A stretch of DNA of 53,079 bases from Nitrososphaera sp. (GTDB taxonomy: Archaea > Thermoproteota > Nitrososphaeria > Nitrososphaerales > Nitrososphaeraceae), in NCBI GenBank assembly GCA_039938515.1, contig JBDUUL010000021.1, positions 1 through 53,079 on the forward strand. Direction: 5' to 3'. The translations under genes were made by a program, and so were the position numbers. This document shows positions 34,253 to 42,697 of this stretch, piece by piece. The notes below the pieces were generated by a model. That model made no database searches. It had not been told where the DNA came from and saw only the letters and a list, made by a program, of their open reading frames with translations. Positions within the stretch are counted from its first letter, which is position 1. Each line of letters starts with the position of its first letter.

Positions 34253-35161
34253 TTGCCCGGCGGCAGAACCTCCATGAACCGCATGGGACGTTCGGGCGCG
34301 TCCGCGTTCCTTTCACCAGTCGCGGGTCGGTCGTTTTTGAAGTGGGCGGGCGGCAAGAGGCAGTTGCTTTCAGACATCCTGCCGATGGTTCCGGATTTCC
34401 AAAACTATGTTGAGCCTTTCCTCGGGGGAGGCGCTGTATTCTTTGCCCTGTCGTCCGCGCGGCCGGGTTTTCGAGCAATTCTAGGCGATTCCAATGCCCC
34501 ATTGATCCAAACCTACAGAGTCGTTATGGACAACCCAGCGGCACTTGTCGACCTGCTTTTCAAGCACGAGCTTGAGTATAACGCGGATCCTGAAGGATTT
34601 TATTATTCGCTGCGCGACCAAAAACCTTCGGACAGCCTGTCGACCGCGGCCAGATTCATTGCTCTCAACAGGACTTGTTACAACGGCCTTTACCGGGTAA
34701 ATAGCAAGGGAGAATTCAACGTGCCTATGGGTCGTTATCGAAATCCCAAGATCTGCAACCGCGATGTTCTGGTTCAGTCAAGCGCTGCCCTTCGAGGTTG
34801 CCGCGCTCTCCTGCTCAACGAAGACTATGAAAGGGTTGCCTCGCTTGCCAGCAAGGGAGACTTTGTCTACCTGGATCCCCCATTCGCCCCGGAAAGCCGG
34901 ACGGCAAATTTCGTCGGGTATACCAGTTCAGGTTTTGGCGAGCGTGAACAGCAGAGGCTAGCCAAGGTTTTCCACATGCTTGATGGCAAGGGTTGCAATG
35001 TACTGCTGAGCAATTCTGATACACCCGTCGTACGGGACTTGTATTCTGGGTTTTCAAGCACGACTGCAAGAGTTCCGGCGCTTCGTTCTATCAACTCAGT
35101 TGGAGCGAGGAGGACAAGCCACAGCGAGCTTCTTATCCGAAACTACCGGGTCAATTGGTAA
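34253..35161 (+). CDS. Dam-type N6-adenine DNA methyltransferase (D12 class)
   Basis: A 302-residue alpha-class adenine methyltransferase. The SAM motif is FLKWAGGKRQLL followed by YVEPFLGGGAVFFAL, and the catalytic motif is FVYLDPPFAPE. Length and order match Dam/DpnM-type enzymes. No restriction gene adjoins it, so it is probably an orphan methylase for gene control or protection. The start is TTG 34253 or ATG 34274 (MNRMGRSG). Confidence 0.9.
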   Translation: MPGGRTSMNRMGRSGASAFLSPVAGRSFLKWAGGKRQLLSDILPMVPDFQNYVEPFLGGGAVFFALSSARPGFRAILGDSNAPLIQTYRVVMDNPAALVDLLFKHELEYNADPEGFYYSLRDQKPSDSLSTAARFIALNRTCYNGLYRVNSKGEFNVPMGRYRNPKICNRDVLVQSSAALRGCRALLLNEDYERVASLASKGDFVYLDPPFAPESRTANFVGYTSSGFGEREQQRLAKVFHMLDGKGCNVLLSNSDTPVVRDLYSGFSSTTARVPALRSINSVGARRTSHSELLIRNYRVNW

Positions 35162-35221
35162 GAGTCTTTACGCGACGCAGGAAGAATTTTCTCAAGTGTT
35201 TAAAGGGCATATTTTGCGATA

Positions 35222-35632
35222 ATGACCATGTCAAACCCGCAGGGACCATCTATATTTTGGACCGAACTTAAGGGGAAAAAGGTCGTCGGAAGCGACGGCA
35301 AAGAAATAGGAGAGATAAAGGACGTATCACAGCACTACCTCCGCGTAGAAAAGGGGCTTGTGGGCAAGGACAAATTCTGGCTGCCGAAATTTACAGTAGA
35401 TGCGTTCGACGGCAAGCACTTGTGGCTGCTAGTCGGAGGCGAGGAAGCGCTCAACAGGTATGCTTACGGCGTCGAACCCCAGTCAGAGGAATTCCGCAGA
35501 GATTTTGAAACTTTCAGGGCGTCACCTTACGGGGAGAAGGCGATATTCGCCCCGGGCATGGACGAAACGATAAGAATGATTGAAGAGCGGAACTTTGACG
35601 AATACAGGAATATTCGCGAGCCAGAAAGGTAG
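35222..35632 (+). CDS. PRC-barrel domain protein
   Basis: A 136-residue protein with a PRC barrel (FWTELKGKKVVGSDGKEIGEIKDVSQHYLRVEK...FWLPKFTVDAFDGKHLWL) and an acidic helical C-terminus. PRC barrels often act in RNA processing or protein assembly. A gtgtttaaag box lies about 22 nt before the ATG. The stand-alone role is unknown. Confidence 0.8.
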   Translation: MTMSNPQGPSIFWTELKGKKVVGSDGKEIGEIKDVSQHYLRVEKGLVGKDKFWLPKFTVDAFDGKHLWLLVGGEEALNRYAYGVEPQSEEFRRDFETFRASPYGEKAIFAPGMDETIRMIEERNFDEYRNIREPER

Positions 35633-35723
35633 CGGGCCGGATTTCCGCTCCTGATTTCAGCCAAACGTGCGTTGACGGTAGTCAAAATAGGTTTTTAAGT
35701 CAAAAACGATGCGGATACCGCGA

Positions 35724-36107
35724 ATGAGTGACCAACCGAGAATTATGGTAGTTGAGGATGACCAGGATATTCTTACACTAGTGATTAGGCATTTACTTGC
35801 GAATCACTTCGATGCGGTGGGGTTCAGCGATCCGCTGAAGGCGCTTGCTGATTTCAAATCCGACCCGGCAAAGTACGACGTACTTCTCACAGACATTCGG
35901 ATGCCGGGGATGAATGGAATAGAGCTGGCGGCCCACGTCACAAGGTTAAACCCAATGACAAAAATAATGATAATGACCGCACACGAACTCTTTCCGGAGG
36001 ACCTCCGCCTGCGGCTGCCGATAATTAGCCACCGGGACATTCTTCGAAAGCCATTCCAGTTGGCGGAAGTTTGCAACCGACTAAGAAAGCTCGTCGATGC
36101 CAACTGA
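35724..36107 (+). CDS. Receiver-only response regulator (type A, host copy)
   Basis: A 127-residue CheY-like domain with the acidic pair EDD near residue 10, phospho-acceptor Asp in VLLTDIRMPG, the switch Thr in IMTAH and the lysine in LRKPF. No output domain. A gtttttaagtc box lies about 30 nt before ATG 35724; the ATG at 35709 is an alternative. It is closely similar to the island-borne regulator at 37874 (shared FSDPLKAL-DFK-DP-KY and LTDIRMPGMNG). Confidence 0.9.
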   Translation: MSDQPRIMVVEDDQDILTLVIRHLLANHFDAVGFSDPLKALADFKSDPAKYDVLLTDIRMPGMNGIELAAHVTRLNPMTKIMIMTAHELFPEDLRLRLPIISHRDILRKPFQLAEVCNRLRKLVDAN

Positions 36108-36163
36108 AAGTCCGCAGATCAGCCCTAGCGGTTTGCTGGGCTCGAAAATTCTAAGCAGAACAT

Positions 36164-37360
36164 TCATGCCTCTAGGTCGCTCTTGAACGAGCGATGGAAC
36201 GGGTGCTGCCTGATGTCAAGCAAAACCAGTACTGCCATGATCAGCGCGATGACCAGAATTGTGTACAGTGGAAGTAGTTCAGGAGTGACAGCCGCAAACA
36301 AGACGATAATTCCTGCAGCCACAATCGAGTATGTTGCCTGCCTCTTTTCTACCGTGTTTTTGTGATTTTCTTGAGTTGCCGGCCTTGAGATTACCGAGGA
36401 TAGCCGGATTATTGCAAGGGAGAGAAGGCAAATCGCCATCGAACCGCACATCAGCCACTTGTCACTTACAGCAAGAGGTACGTCGGGCCTGCTCAGTACA
36501 ATGTGTTCTATGCTCACCCCAAAGCCCACGATTCCTATCAGTAGCGGAAAGTGCGCGTAGAGCCATGCAAAGTATCCGCGTATCTTTCTCTGGCTACGGA
36601 AAGCTCTGATTGCCGAACCGTCAATGCTGTCAAAATAAATCCACCAGATGCAAAAGTCTACGCCAAGGCTTAGCGCCGCCGAGAGAACCGACGCGGCTGT
36701 CCAGTCATGTGTTGCAATATTGTCAACAAATGCGAGAATCGAAACTCCAAGTACAATTATCGTAAACGCGCCAAAGCGGTCAGGCAGGTGATAAATGTGT
36801 GGAGCAAACCTGTTTGAAGTCCTCAGCGTAAGAATGATAGGAATTGCGATGTCTACTACGAGGCCAATGAACCAGAGGTAGAAACGGTAAGGAGGCGGAA
36901 TGAATGCTGATACAAACCAGAGAATCGTTGTCGCCATAAAGCCTCGTGAGTAGAGGCGGGTCAGCGGGCGGGCAGAGCGGACGTGCTTGCCAGTAAGAAG
37001 ATACTCGATCACCAGTATAGTTCTGACTGTGGCATAAGACAACGCAAAGCTCTGAGAGTTGTTTCCCAAGCCGCCGATTACGCTTACGGCCATAAATGCG
37101 GCCGCAGCCATTTGCAAGAGCGTGAGCAGTCTATGCTGGAGGCTGTCGGTTTCAAACCTTGTGTTGTAGAAAGTAACCCCTAGCCATGACCAGAAGACCG
37201 GTACAAACAGGAATACGAATCCAAGGTAACCCGCGGCAGAAATATTTTCATTAAGGCCTATTGCAAGCTGTGCGACAACGATGGCGAAAATGAGATCATA
37301 AAAGTTTTCAAGCCAGCTTGAATGGCGTTCCTTGTCCTCATCGCCCAGCAGCGCAACCAC
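36164..37360 (-). CDS. LtrA family membrane protein
   Basis: A 398-residue protein with about twelve membrane helices and the low-temperature-requirement A signature SSWLENFYDLIFAIVVAQLA at the N-terminus, and the later HLPDRFGAFTIIVLGVSI. LtrA proteins are of uncertain function, with a link to cold growth in Listeria. It starts at GTG 37360, after an aaataatg box. Between its start and the island's left border lies about 170 bp without a recognised gene. Confidence 0.88.
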   Translation of the reverse strand: MVALLGDEDKERHSSWLENFYDLIFAIVVAQLAIGLNENISAAGYLGFVFLFVPVFWSWLGVTFYNTRFETDSLQHRLLTLLQMAAAAFMAVSVIGGLGNNSQSFALSYATVRTILVIEYLLTGKHVRSARPLTRLYSRGFMATTILWFVSAFIPPPYRFYLWFIGLVVDIAIPIILTLRTSNRFAPHIYHLPDRFGAFTIIVLGVSILAFVDNIATHDWTAASVLSAALSLGVDFCIWWIYFDSIDGSAIRAFRSQRKIRGYFAWLYAHFPLLIGIVGFGVSIEHIVLSRPDVPLAVSDKWLMCGSMAICLLSLAIIRLSSVISRPATQENHKNTVEKRQATYSIVAAGIIVLFAAVTPELLPLYTILVIALIMAVLVLLDIRQHPFHRSFKSDLEA

Positions 37361-37533
37361 GCCTCTTCCAAGGAGAGTTCATTATTTCAGGTTATTCGGC
37401 CGGCCGTGGTGCTAAGGCAACATCGAACAAAGCAGAGAGTTGCCCGACTGCACATAGGGGGAAAGATCCTTCACCGACAGCGGATGCGCCCTTCGCGAAT
37501 GGAACTTGCAGTCGGCCGTGAAACCCAGGCAGG

Positions 37534-37560
37534 AAAACGGGCGCGTGCCAGCAGTAACCC
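37534..37560 (-). repeat. Left attachment-like repeat (copy of rnpB 3' end)
   Basis: On the minus strand it reads gggttactgctggcacgcgc then ccgtttt, identical to 40408-40434. Because rnpB is read leftward, this is the displaced duplicate of its 3' end, as expected after site-specific integration. Confidence 0.88.
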
Positions 37561-37710
37561 CGGGTAAATTCGGGTGGGTTTCTACCCTTTATTTTTAGTA
37601 GTTAGTTAGTTTTACGCACTGCTTGTTGCAATACAAACGACTGTTTATTTGAAACCATGTGTAATTTTACTTGCCTGCAAGTGGCTGTTACCGTGGTTCG
37701 TCATTTTCAA

Positions 37711-37732
37711 CCCGTCGGCTTTGGCCGGCGGG
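37711..37732. other. Hairpin before the island regulator
   Basis: CCCGTCGGC-tttg-GCCGGCGGG pairs over nine positions with one G:T, followed by ctttaa. The arm ggccggcgggctt recurs at about 38296-38308 after the gene at 37874. Confidence 0.6.
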
Positions 37733-37873
37733 CTTTAACTTTCGAAACGCCGCTGCTACAGGTTGCAAAGTTGTGTACGATTGAAGCGCGGCTTTTAGCT
37801 ATGTCTCGGCTGGCTACTTTACAGCAACTTTTTATCGCTGCTTAAACAATTAACCAATAAGTGCGATTTACAA

Positions 37874-38257
37874 TTGTCAATTGCCATACGGCTGCTAGTT
37901 GTTGAAGACGAACCAGACATACTTTACCTAGTACAAAAGCACTTGCGCAATAACGGCTTTGAACCTACCGGCTTTAGCGACCCATTAAAGGCGCTAGACG
38001 ATTTCAAAGCCGACCCGACAAAGTATTCGCTGGTACTTACCGATATTCGAATGCCGGGCATGAACGGCGTTGACTTGGCACACGAGTTACTAAACATAAA
38101 CCCAAGTGTAAGGGTCATTCTAATTACAGCATACGACGTTATTTCAGACGACTTGCGTGCAAAGCTACCCGTGGTTTCAATAGACGATATTATTCGCAAA
38201 CCCTTCAGGCTTGTCGAGATTTGCAATAGGGTAAAGCAACTTACAAGCGCAAACTAG
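37874..38257 (+). CDS. Receiver-only response regulator (type A, island copy)
   Basis: A 127-residue CheY-like protein: acidic residues in VVEDEPD, Asp in VLTDIRMPG, Thr in LITAYD and Lys in IIRKPF. It aligns along its whole length with the host regulator at 35724-36107 (same FSDPLKALDDFKADPTKY framework, same C-terminal VEICNRVKQL). All glycine codons avoid GGA and no serine is TCC. It starts at TTG 37874. Probably captured from, or shared with, host-type genes and re-shaped in composition. Confidence 0.88.
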   Translation: MSIAIRLLVVEDEPDILYLVQKHLRNNGFEPTGFSDPLKALDDFKADPTKYSLVLTDIRMPGMNGVDLAHELLNINPSVRVILITAYDVISDDLRAKLPVVSIDDIIRKPFRLVEICNRVKQLTSAN

Positions 38258-38285
38258 TTTTCAAAACCATGCACCTAACTAAGTT

Positions 38286-38303
38286 CGCCGGTTAAGGCCG
38301 GCG
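38286..38303. terminator. Hairpin after the island regulator
   Basis: CGCCGG-ttaagg-CCGGCG lies 28 bp after the stop of 37874-38257 and is followed by ggcttaat. It may end that transcript or belong to the repeat shared with 37711-37732. Confidence 0.45.
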
Positions 38304-38505
38304 GGCTTAATCACTAATAATTGCAAATTCGTCGTGACCCGTTTCTATGCAATGTACGTTAAAGTGAACAATTGTATCGAATGATAGTTTACACTCGGCG
38401 CAGACGAATTTAATCGGCATAAAACCGGCACTTGGCTTATTCTGCGCATACTTAAGCAATACGTAACTGTGTGACGTATGTCATGCATAATTCGACAGTT
38501 GCAGC

Positions 38506-38880
38506 CTAGCGCTTTTCGAAATGCGTTTGAATATGCATAGCAAGTTCGCTTGGCGCAACTGGTTTTCTAATAAAGCAATGGCTTGGCAGGTGTGGCAGCG
38601 TCTTTCTTACTTCGTCGATGCCAATATCGTAAGCAGAAAAAAAGCAAATTTGCAGGTTATTGCTTTTCTGCCATAGCATACGGGCAAGTTCAAAGCCAGA
38701 CATTCTTGGCATACGAATGTCAAGTAAGGCAACGTCGTAATTGGTCGGGTCGCATTTGGCTGCTAGCAACGGGTCGTTGAATGCATCTACTTTGTAACCT
38801 TTTATTGTCAAGCCCCTTGATACTGTAGCTGTGATATCGCGGTCGTCGTCTACAATTAGCAGTCTATTTTTGGTTACCAT
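38506..38880 (-). CDS. Receiver-only response regulator (type B, island copy)
   Basis: A 124-residue receiver: LIVDDDRDIT, phospho-acceptor Asp in VALLDIRMPR, Ser in CFFSAYD and Lys in FIRKPV. It is closest to the regulator at 47777-48139 outside the island (shared ARxLWQxxxNLxxCFxSA and C-terminal AxHIQxHF). A complete lack of GGA/TCC in both strands distinguishes its DNA. The region 38258-38505 between the two regulators has no recognised gene. Confidence 0.88.
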   Translation of the reverse strand: MVTKNRLLIVDDDRDITATVSRGLTIKGYKVDAFNDPLLAAKCDPTNYDVALLDIRMPRMSGFELARMLWQKSNNLQICFFSAYDIGIDEVRKTLPHLPSHCFIRKPVAPSELAMHIQTHFEKR

Positions 38881-39040
38881 TTAACAAGCCTGCCGCAAGA
38901 ACGTTATTGTTTTTTAATGCTGCCGATATTTAATGCAAATTAATTCAGTCGATTAAATGAAGTTGCTTTGGTCAAATGTTCTAGAACTTATTTGCGCTGT
39001 GCTTTAATACGCAAGTCGTCAGCTAACGCACGCTTGTATC

Positions 39041-39226
39041 GTGACTGTTAACCTTGAAGACCTAAGCATTTCCGAACTTTTCAAATACCTTGAAGAAATG
39101 GGCGTAAATTGCTCGCAGCTACGCAAGGCACAGTGTATCATGAAAAGTGAAAATGTTCGCCAATGCCTTTACCAACTGCTTGAAAACCACATAAAACACA
39201 AAGCCTACAAAGACGCAATGCGCTGA
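39041..39226 (+). CDS. Small helical protein in the island (61 aa)
   Basis: The frame MTVNLEDLSISELFKYLEEMGVNCSQLRKAQCIMKSENVRQCL is strongly helical with three cysteines. It starts at GTG 39041, about 35 nt after a ctttaatac box. It contains the only TCC of the island (39071-39073). Family not recognised; it may be a partner of the regulators or a DNA-binding protein. Confidence 0.55.
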   Translation: MTVNLEDLSISELFKYLEEMGVNCSQLRKAQCIMKSENVRQCLYQLLENHIKHKAYKDAMR

Positions 39227-40407
39227 ATTACGACAATTGTAAGCTGGTAGTAGTCAAGACATGTGTACTTTTTAATTGCAATGCGATATTTCGGTAATTA
39301 AGCCGAACGATACCTTACGCATGCGCCAAGTTTCAGCAGGTAATCGGCAGAAGGTCAGTGCTTCGATTACTTCTGCCCTTACCTGTTTTTGTACCTAAAT
39401 GGGCGAGTAATTTTTGCCGCTGCCTGCACCTACATTTGAAAGTAAAGAATAAGCGCAAATGCAGTAAGCGCTATTGCCGCAATTATGATTACCTTGTGTT
39501 GCACGGCGATGTTTTGCGCAATGTGAAGTTAAGCCTTGACTAACCTTGTTAACGGGCGACTAACATTTGTCTAGAAGACTTTTACTTAGACATGAATTTG
39601 CCCTTGTAACAAACTGCCAGCCCGGTAAATTTCGGTCGCGTTTTCAAAAGGTGGGGGGTGGGTTTGTTCGCAAACCAGCCGCGCCGAAGGGTGGGTTACA
39701 GTAGTACGTTTTTGCTACTAGTAAACATAACTGACCGAAACGAGCGACGGCTCACTGCGCTATGCTTCGTTCGCCGAACGACAAAAGACGATATGTAGAC
39801 GCTTGGCAAAAGCTTGTTACAGTCGTTCGGCTTTGTACGGTAAACCGCGGGTATGCTGACAAAATGACAATACTAGTTTCGTGCGTAAATTCGCATTTTG
39901 ACAAAATGGTGTTGTCAAAATACGCATATTCGTGCTTGGCAAGCGTTTTGTCATTTTGTCACGGCAGGTAGGGTAGGCAGTAAACCCACGGTTGCCCACC
40001 GTGGTTAACTTTGCAGTCGACCATAACACGGCGACCTGTTTGCTTAAGTCGGCTTAGGTCGCACGTGTTTGTTAACACTGCTACAGCCTTGCTAAAGTCG
40101 GCGTAAGCCGAACCTACCTTTTTTTATTTCAGGTCAATTTGACCTGCAACAATTACTAAATGCGACTGGCACAAAATTGGTGTTGCTTATGCCAAAACAG
40201 CAAAGCGACGATAACAAGCCAAGGCTTTTTGCCAATAATGCCAACATACTTTTACAACATTCGACTTACGCCGAACCACGACAACGACGAAAAACAGCAC
40301 AAAACTACCAAGTTCGAACACCTAAAAGCGAAATTCGCAATGCCCTTGTCGAAAATTGTAGCAAAAATGCACCAACTAGCAAAAGTAAACCACTGAAACC
40401 CACCCTA
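39227..40407. other. Repeat-rich region of the island, probably non-coding
   Basis: No convincing gene of useful size is seen. Minus-strand 39504-39430 could encode a 24-residue hydrophobic peptide (VQHKVIIIAAIALTAFALILYFQM), weakly supported. Short inverted repeats abound: AACCCACGG/CCGTGGTT near 39983-40007, AGGTCAA/TTGACCT near 40131-40145, and the ACAAAATG cluster at 39857-39961. GGGTGGGTTT words recur at 37571, 39656 and, inverted, at 40395. Confidence 0.45.
39857..39961. repeat. Iteron-like cluster of TGACAAAATG words
   Basis: TGACAAAATGACAA (39857-39870) is the perfect inverse of TTGTCATTTTGTCA (39948-39961). Between them is a 15-bp palindrome CATTTTG-A-CAAAATG (39894-39908) and a partial TTGTCAAAATA. 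This density suggests binding sites for a replication initiator, regulator or recombinase. Confidence 0.7.
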
Positions 40408-40434
40408 AAAACGGGCGCGTGCCAGCAGTAACCC
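40408..40434 (-). repeat. Right attachment-like repeat (native rnpB 3' end)
   Basis: Identical to 37534-37560. It includes the 3' strand of the P1 helix and a T run, so the integrated island keeps the RNA complete. Confidence 0.88.
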
Positions 40435-40697
40435 TCCTTCTGTTTTAGGCGGGATTCCGCTGAGCAGCCTACCTGAGCAGGTGCAGGTCCCTCTGGCTCT
40501 GTTTGGCCTTGCTCCGCCCGGGACGTCAGTTTCATTCCCGTGTCAGGAAATCTCAGGCTTGTCGCCATCATTGTAACCAGAAGGCCTAACCGGATCTCTT
40601 TTCTGTTACGTTGCCAGCCGTCTCCGGCTAACTATCGCTAGTTCGGGCGCCTGCTATGAGGGAGGAGTTTCCTCTCGTTTGAGTCACCCGCCCGCTG
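40408..40697 (-). ncRNA. rnpB: RNase P RNA
   Basis: The minus strand holds the conserved 5' element gaGAGGAAActcctccc, then ggagcaaggccaaacagag in the middle and ACAGAAggagggttactg before the 3' end, in the order and spacing of archaeal RNase P RNA (conserved regions I, II/III and V). The ends pair as P1: CGGGCGGGTG with CACGCGCCCG (nine of ten pairs). A taataac TATA-like box (about 40728-40736) precedes it. About 290 nt. It cleaves 5' leaders from pre-tRNA with its proteins. The last 27 nt are duplicated at 37534-37560 by the island. Confidence 0.85.
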
Positions 40698-40745
40698 GCT
40701 CGCGCAGGTAGGCATACAGGCAATCTCGTTATTATCGTTGTTCCT

Positions 40746-41234
40746 TTAGCCAGAGGGTTTTGGGAAATACTGGAGTTCGAGCGATTCAATTTCTGACCTT
40801 GAAGCCTGCGAGTATTCGGCAAGAGGCTCGGCGTTTAATTCAAGGAACGTATGTCCCCACTTGAACTTGTTCATAATAGCTGCGGCCTGGTCCCTGTCGC
40901 CAAGGATGTAAACCGCGCCGGCTAGTGCCTCCGCGCTCGACAGTTTGTTCAGCTTTGCATAATTTACAGGGTTTGCAGCCAGCAGGGCGGGAAGCCGCCT
41001 TCCCAGTCCCTGCGATGCAAGTCTGAAAAGCCGCTTGGTTTCGCCTATTCTCTCCCAAGAACAGTCTATGGCACAAACCGAGTCTGCGGCGCTATTGTCT
41101 TCGCGTGAAAGTGTGATATCGGAGAAAGGGTCGAGCACTATGCTGGACCTTGAGCAGCGCCGTACCTGCTCAGCTAGGCCAAACTTGGCGAGTTTTGCCG
41201 CCGTGCACTTTGCAGGGTCGTCTTGGCGGAGCAT
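40746..41234 (-). CDS. tsr3: Tsr3-type rRNA aminocarboxypropyltransferase (DUF367)
   Basis: About 162 residues with the family signatures DDPAKCTAAKLAKFGL, IVLDPFSD, AIDCSWER, RRLPALLAANPVNYAKLNKLSSAEALAGAVYILG and FKWGHTFLELN. In eukaryotes and archaea Tsr3 transfers the aminocarboxypropyl group of SAM to small-subunit rRNA. The ATG at 41234 (MLRQDDPAKC) gives the family start; the frame is open to 41276. It lies next to rnpB, in an RNA-processing neighbourhood. Confidence 0.9.
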   Translation of the reverse strand: MLRQDDPAKCTAAKLAKFGLAEQVRRCSRSSIVLDPFSDITLSREDNSAADSVCAIDCSWERIGETKRLFRLASQGLGRRLPALLAANPVNYAKLNKLSSAEALAGAVYILGDRDQAAAIMNKFKWGHTFLELNAEPLAEYSQASRSEIESLELQYFPKPSG

Positions 41235-41332
41235 CAGGACCTGGGCCTTCAACAAAATTGTATAAGTCCAAATCAATATTTAATGCAATGACGAACAGGT
41301 CGCCGGTCAAGGTTTTTATCCGTTCTTGAATC

Positions 41333-42697
41333 ATGACGGAAGCAACTGAAATGCCGGCGATCCTTGGCCTACGGTTTCCATTTGATTTGAAAAAGGATCA
41401 GATCGAAGCAGTGGACGCATGGGTCCAGAACGGGTGCAGAGGGTCGGTGATTTTTAGCACTGGGACAGGCAAGACAGAGATCGCATTCGAGTGTGCACGA
41501 AGAGCTGCCCAGGCGCTGTCGCCCCCGGAGGAGAGGCTTTTGGAAGGAACCTCGCGCCAGTTCCGCGTACTTTTCCTAGTCCCGCGGATAGTCCTGATTG
41601 AGCAGAACCTAAGGCGGCTGCGGAATTACGGCATCGCAGACGACTGCCTCGGTGTATATTATGGCGAAAAAAAGAACGCATCTGAAATAACTATCAGCAC
41701 CTATCAGAGTGCGATAAACAACAGGGAACTGATTTCCGACGCGCACATGGTCGTGCTTGACGAGGTTCATTTGATAAGCGAAACGGCATCCGAGTTTGAC
41801 AAGATCTTTGACGTTCTCGTCGAGGACCCAAGGAAGGCAATACTGGGACTAACTGCGACTATAGACGAGAGAGACCCAAAGTATCAGACAATCCTTACGG
41901 TGCTTCCCCCGGTGAAGAAATACCACATCAAGGACGCTGTCGATGACGGCAGGCTAGCCAAGCCGGTTCTAAAGCCAATCGAGGTCAGGTTTAACCCTGA
42001 AGAGCAGGAAAAGTACGACCAGCTTACAGCCAATATCAAGGAAATCTCGCGCAAACTTCAGGCTTATGATCCTATTCGGATGACTCGCATCCTCGGGAGG
42101 GGCGGCCCGCGGGCTACGCTTGCCAAGGCCTGGTTTGCAAGCGTCCGTGAAAGGAAGAACCTGCTCAGCTCGACTGAATTGAAGCTCCGCAAGGCGGTCG
42201 AGGTTGTAAAGAGCCACCCCGGCGAGCGGATTATGATATTTAGCGAAACAATTGACTCCATCGAGCTCTTGAGGACAATACTTGAGCAGGAGGGAATCCG
42301 GGCGCGGAGCATACACAACGGCATCAAGCCGAGGGAGCGGCATGAAATACTCGCAAGCTGGGGGGAGGACTATTTCCCCCTGCTCTCTGTGCACACGCTT
42401 GAAATCGGCTATGACGTTCCGCAGGCTGGAATCGCGATAATTATTGCAAGCACATCGAACATGAACCAGGTGGCGCAGCGAATCGGACGTGTCGTCAGGA
42501 TATCTGAAGGCAAGAACCACGCGCTGGTCTATGTCATATACGTGGCCGGCTCTAAAGACACCAACGTGCTCAAGGTGATGTCTGCGGCGATAGAGAAGCG
42601 AGACCTCACGGCACCCTCTGCAGGAGTGAAGGCTGACAAGCCCGCGGCTAAGCCTAGGCCTGTCCGGGGGCAGAAAACGCTAACCAAGTTCTCATGA
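41333..42697 (+). CDS. SF2 helicase (XPB/Rad25-like)
   Basis: A 454-residue helicase. The Q-like region is DLKKDQIEAVDAW, Walker A is IFSTGTGKTEIAF, motif II is LDEVHLIS (DEVH), motif III is GLTATID, and motif VI is QRIGRVVR. The size and GTGKTE/DEVH pair resemble XPB-type DNA helicases in nucleotide excision repair or transcription. The linker between the RecA domains is charged and helical. It ends with a six-base overlap with the converging gene at 42692. Confidence 0.85.
   Translation: MTEATEMPAILGLRFPFDLKKDQIEAVDAWVQNGCRGSVIFSTGTGKTEIAFECARRAAQALSPPEERLLEGTSRQFRVLFLVPRIVLIEQNLRRLRNYGIADDCLGVYYGEKKNASEITISTYQSAINNRELISDAHMVVLDEVHLISETASEFDKIFDVLVEDPRKAILGLTATIDERDPKYQTILTVLPPVKKYHIKDAVDDGRLAKPVLKPIEVRFNPEEQEKYDQLTANIKEISRKLQAYDPIRMTRILGRGGPRATLAKAWFASVRERKNLLSSTELKLRKAVEVVKSHPGERIMIFSETIDSIELLRTILEQEGIRARSIHNGIKPRERHEILASWGEDYFPLLSVHTLEIGYDVPQAGIAIIIASTSNMNQVAQRIGRVVRISEGKNHALVYVIYVAGSKDTNVLKVMSAAIEKRDLTAPSAGVKADKPAAKPRPVRGQKTLTKFS

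Larger units (their letters stand above)
37534..40434. mobile_element. GGA/TCC-free island integrated at the rnpB 3' end
   Basis: A 2.9-kb segment bounded by 27-bp perfect direct repeats, of which the right copy is the 3' end of the RNase P RNA gene. Inside it the trinucleotide GGA/TCC occurs once (TCC at 39071-39073), while it is frequent on both sides and reappears immediately outside (GGA at 37532, TCC at 40436). GAG/CTC is also rare (about eight). Codon choice is shifted to GAA, CTA, CAA and GGC. It encodes two receiver proteins and one small helical protein, with non-coding repeats. No integrase is recognised, so mobility would need help from elsewhere. Confidence 0.85.

Noticed and set aside
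39358-39543. Plus-strand frame of 61 residues in the island
   Set aside because: Composition is unlike a protein, and the opposite strand gives a better, though weak, hydrophobic peptide.
37534-40434. Direct repeats as a transposon target duplication
   Set aside because: 27 bp is too long for a usual duplication and the right copy is a functional RNA 3' end, so site-specific integration fits better.
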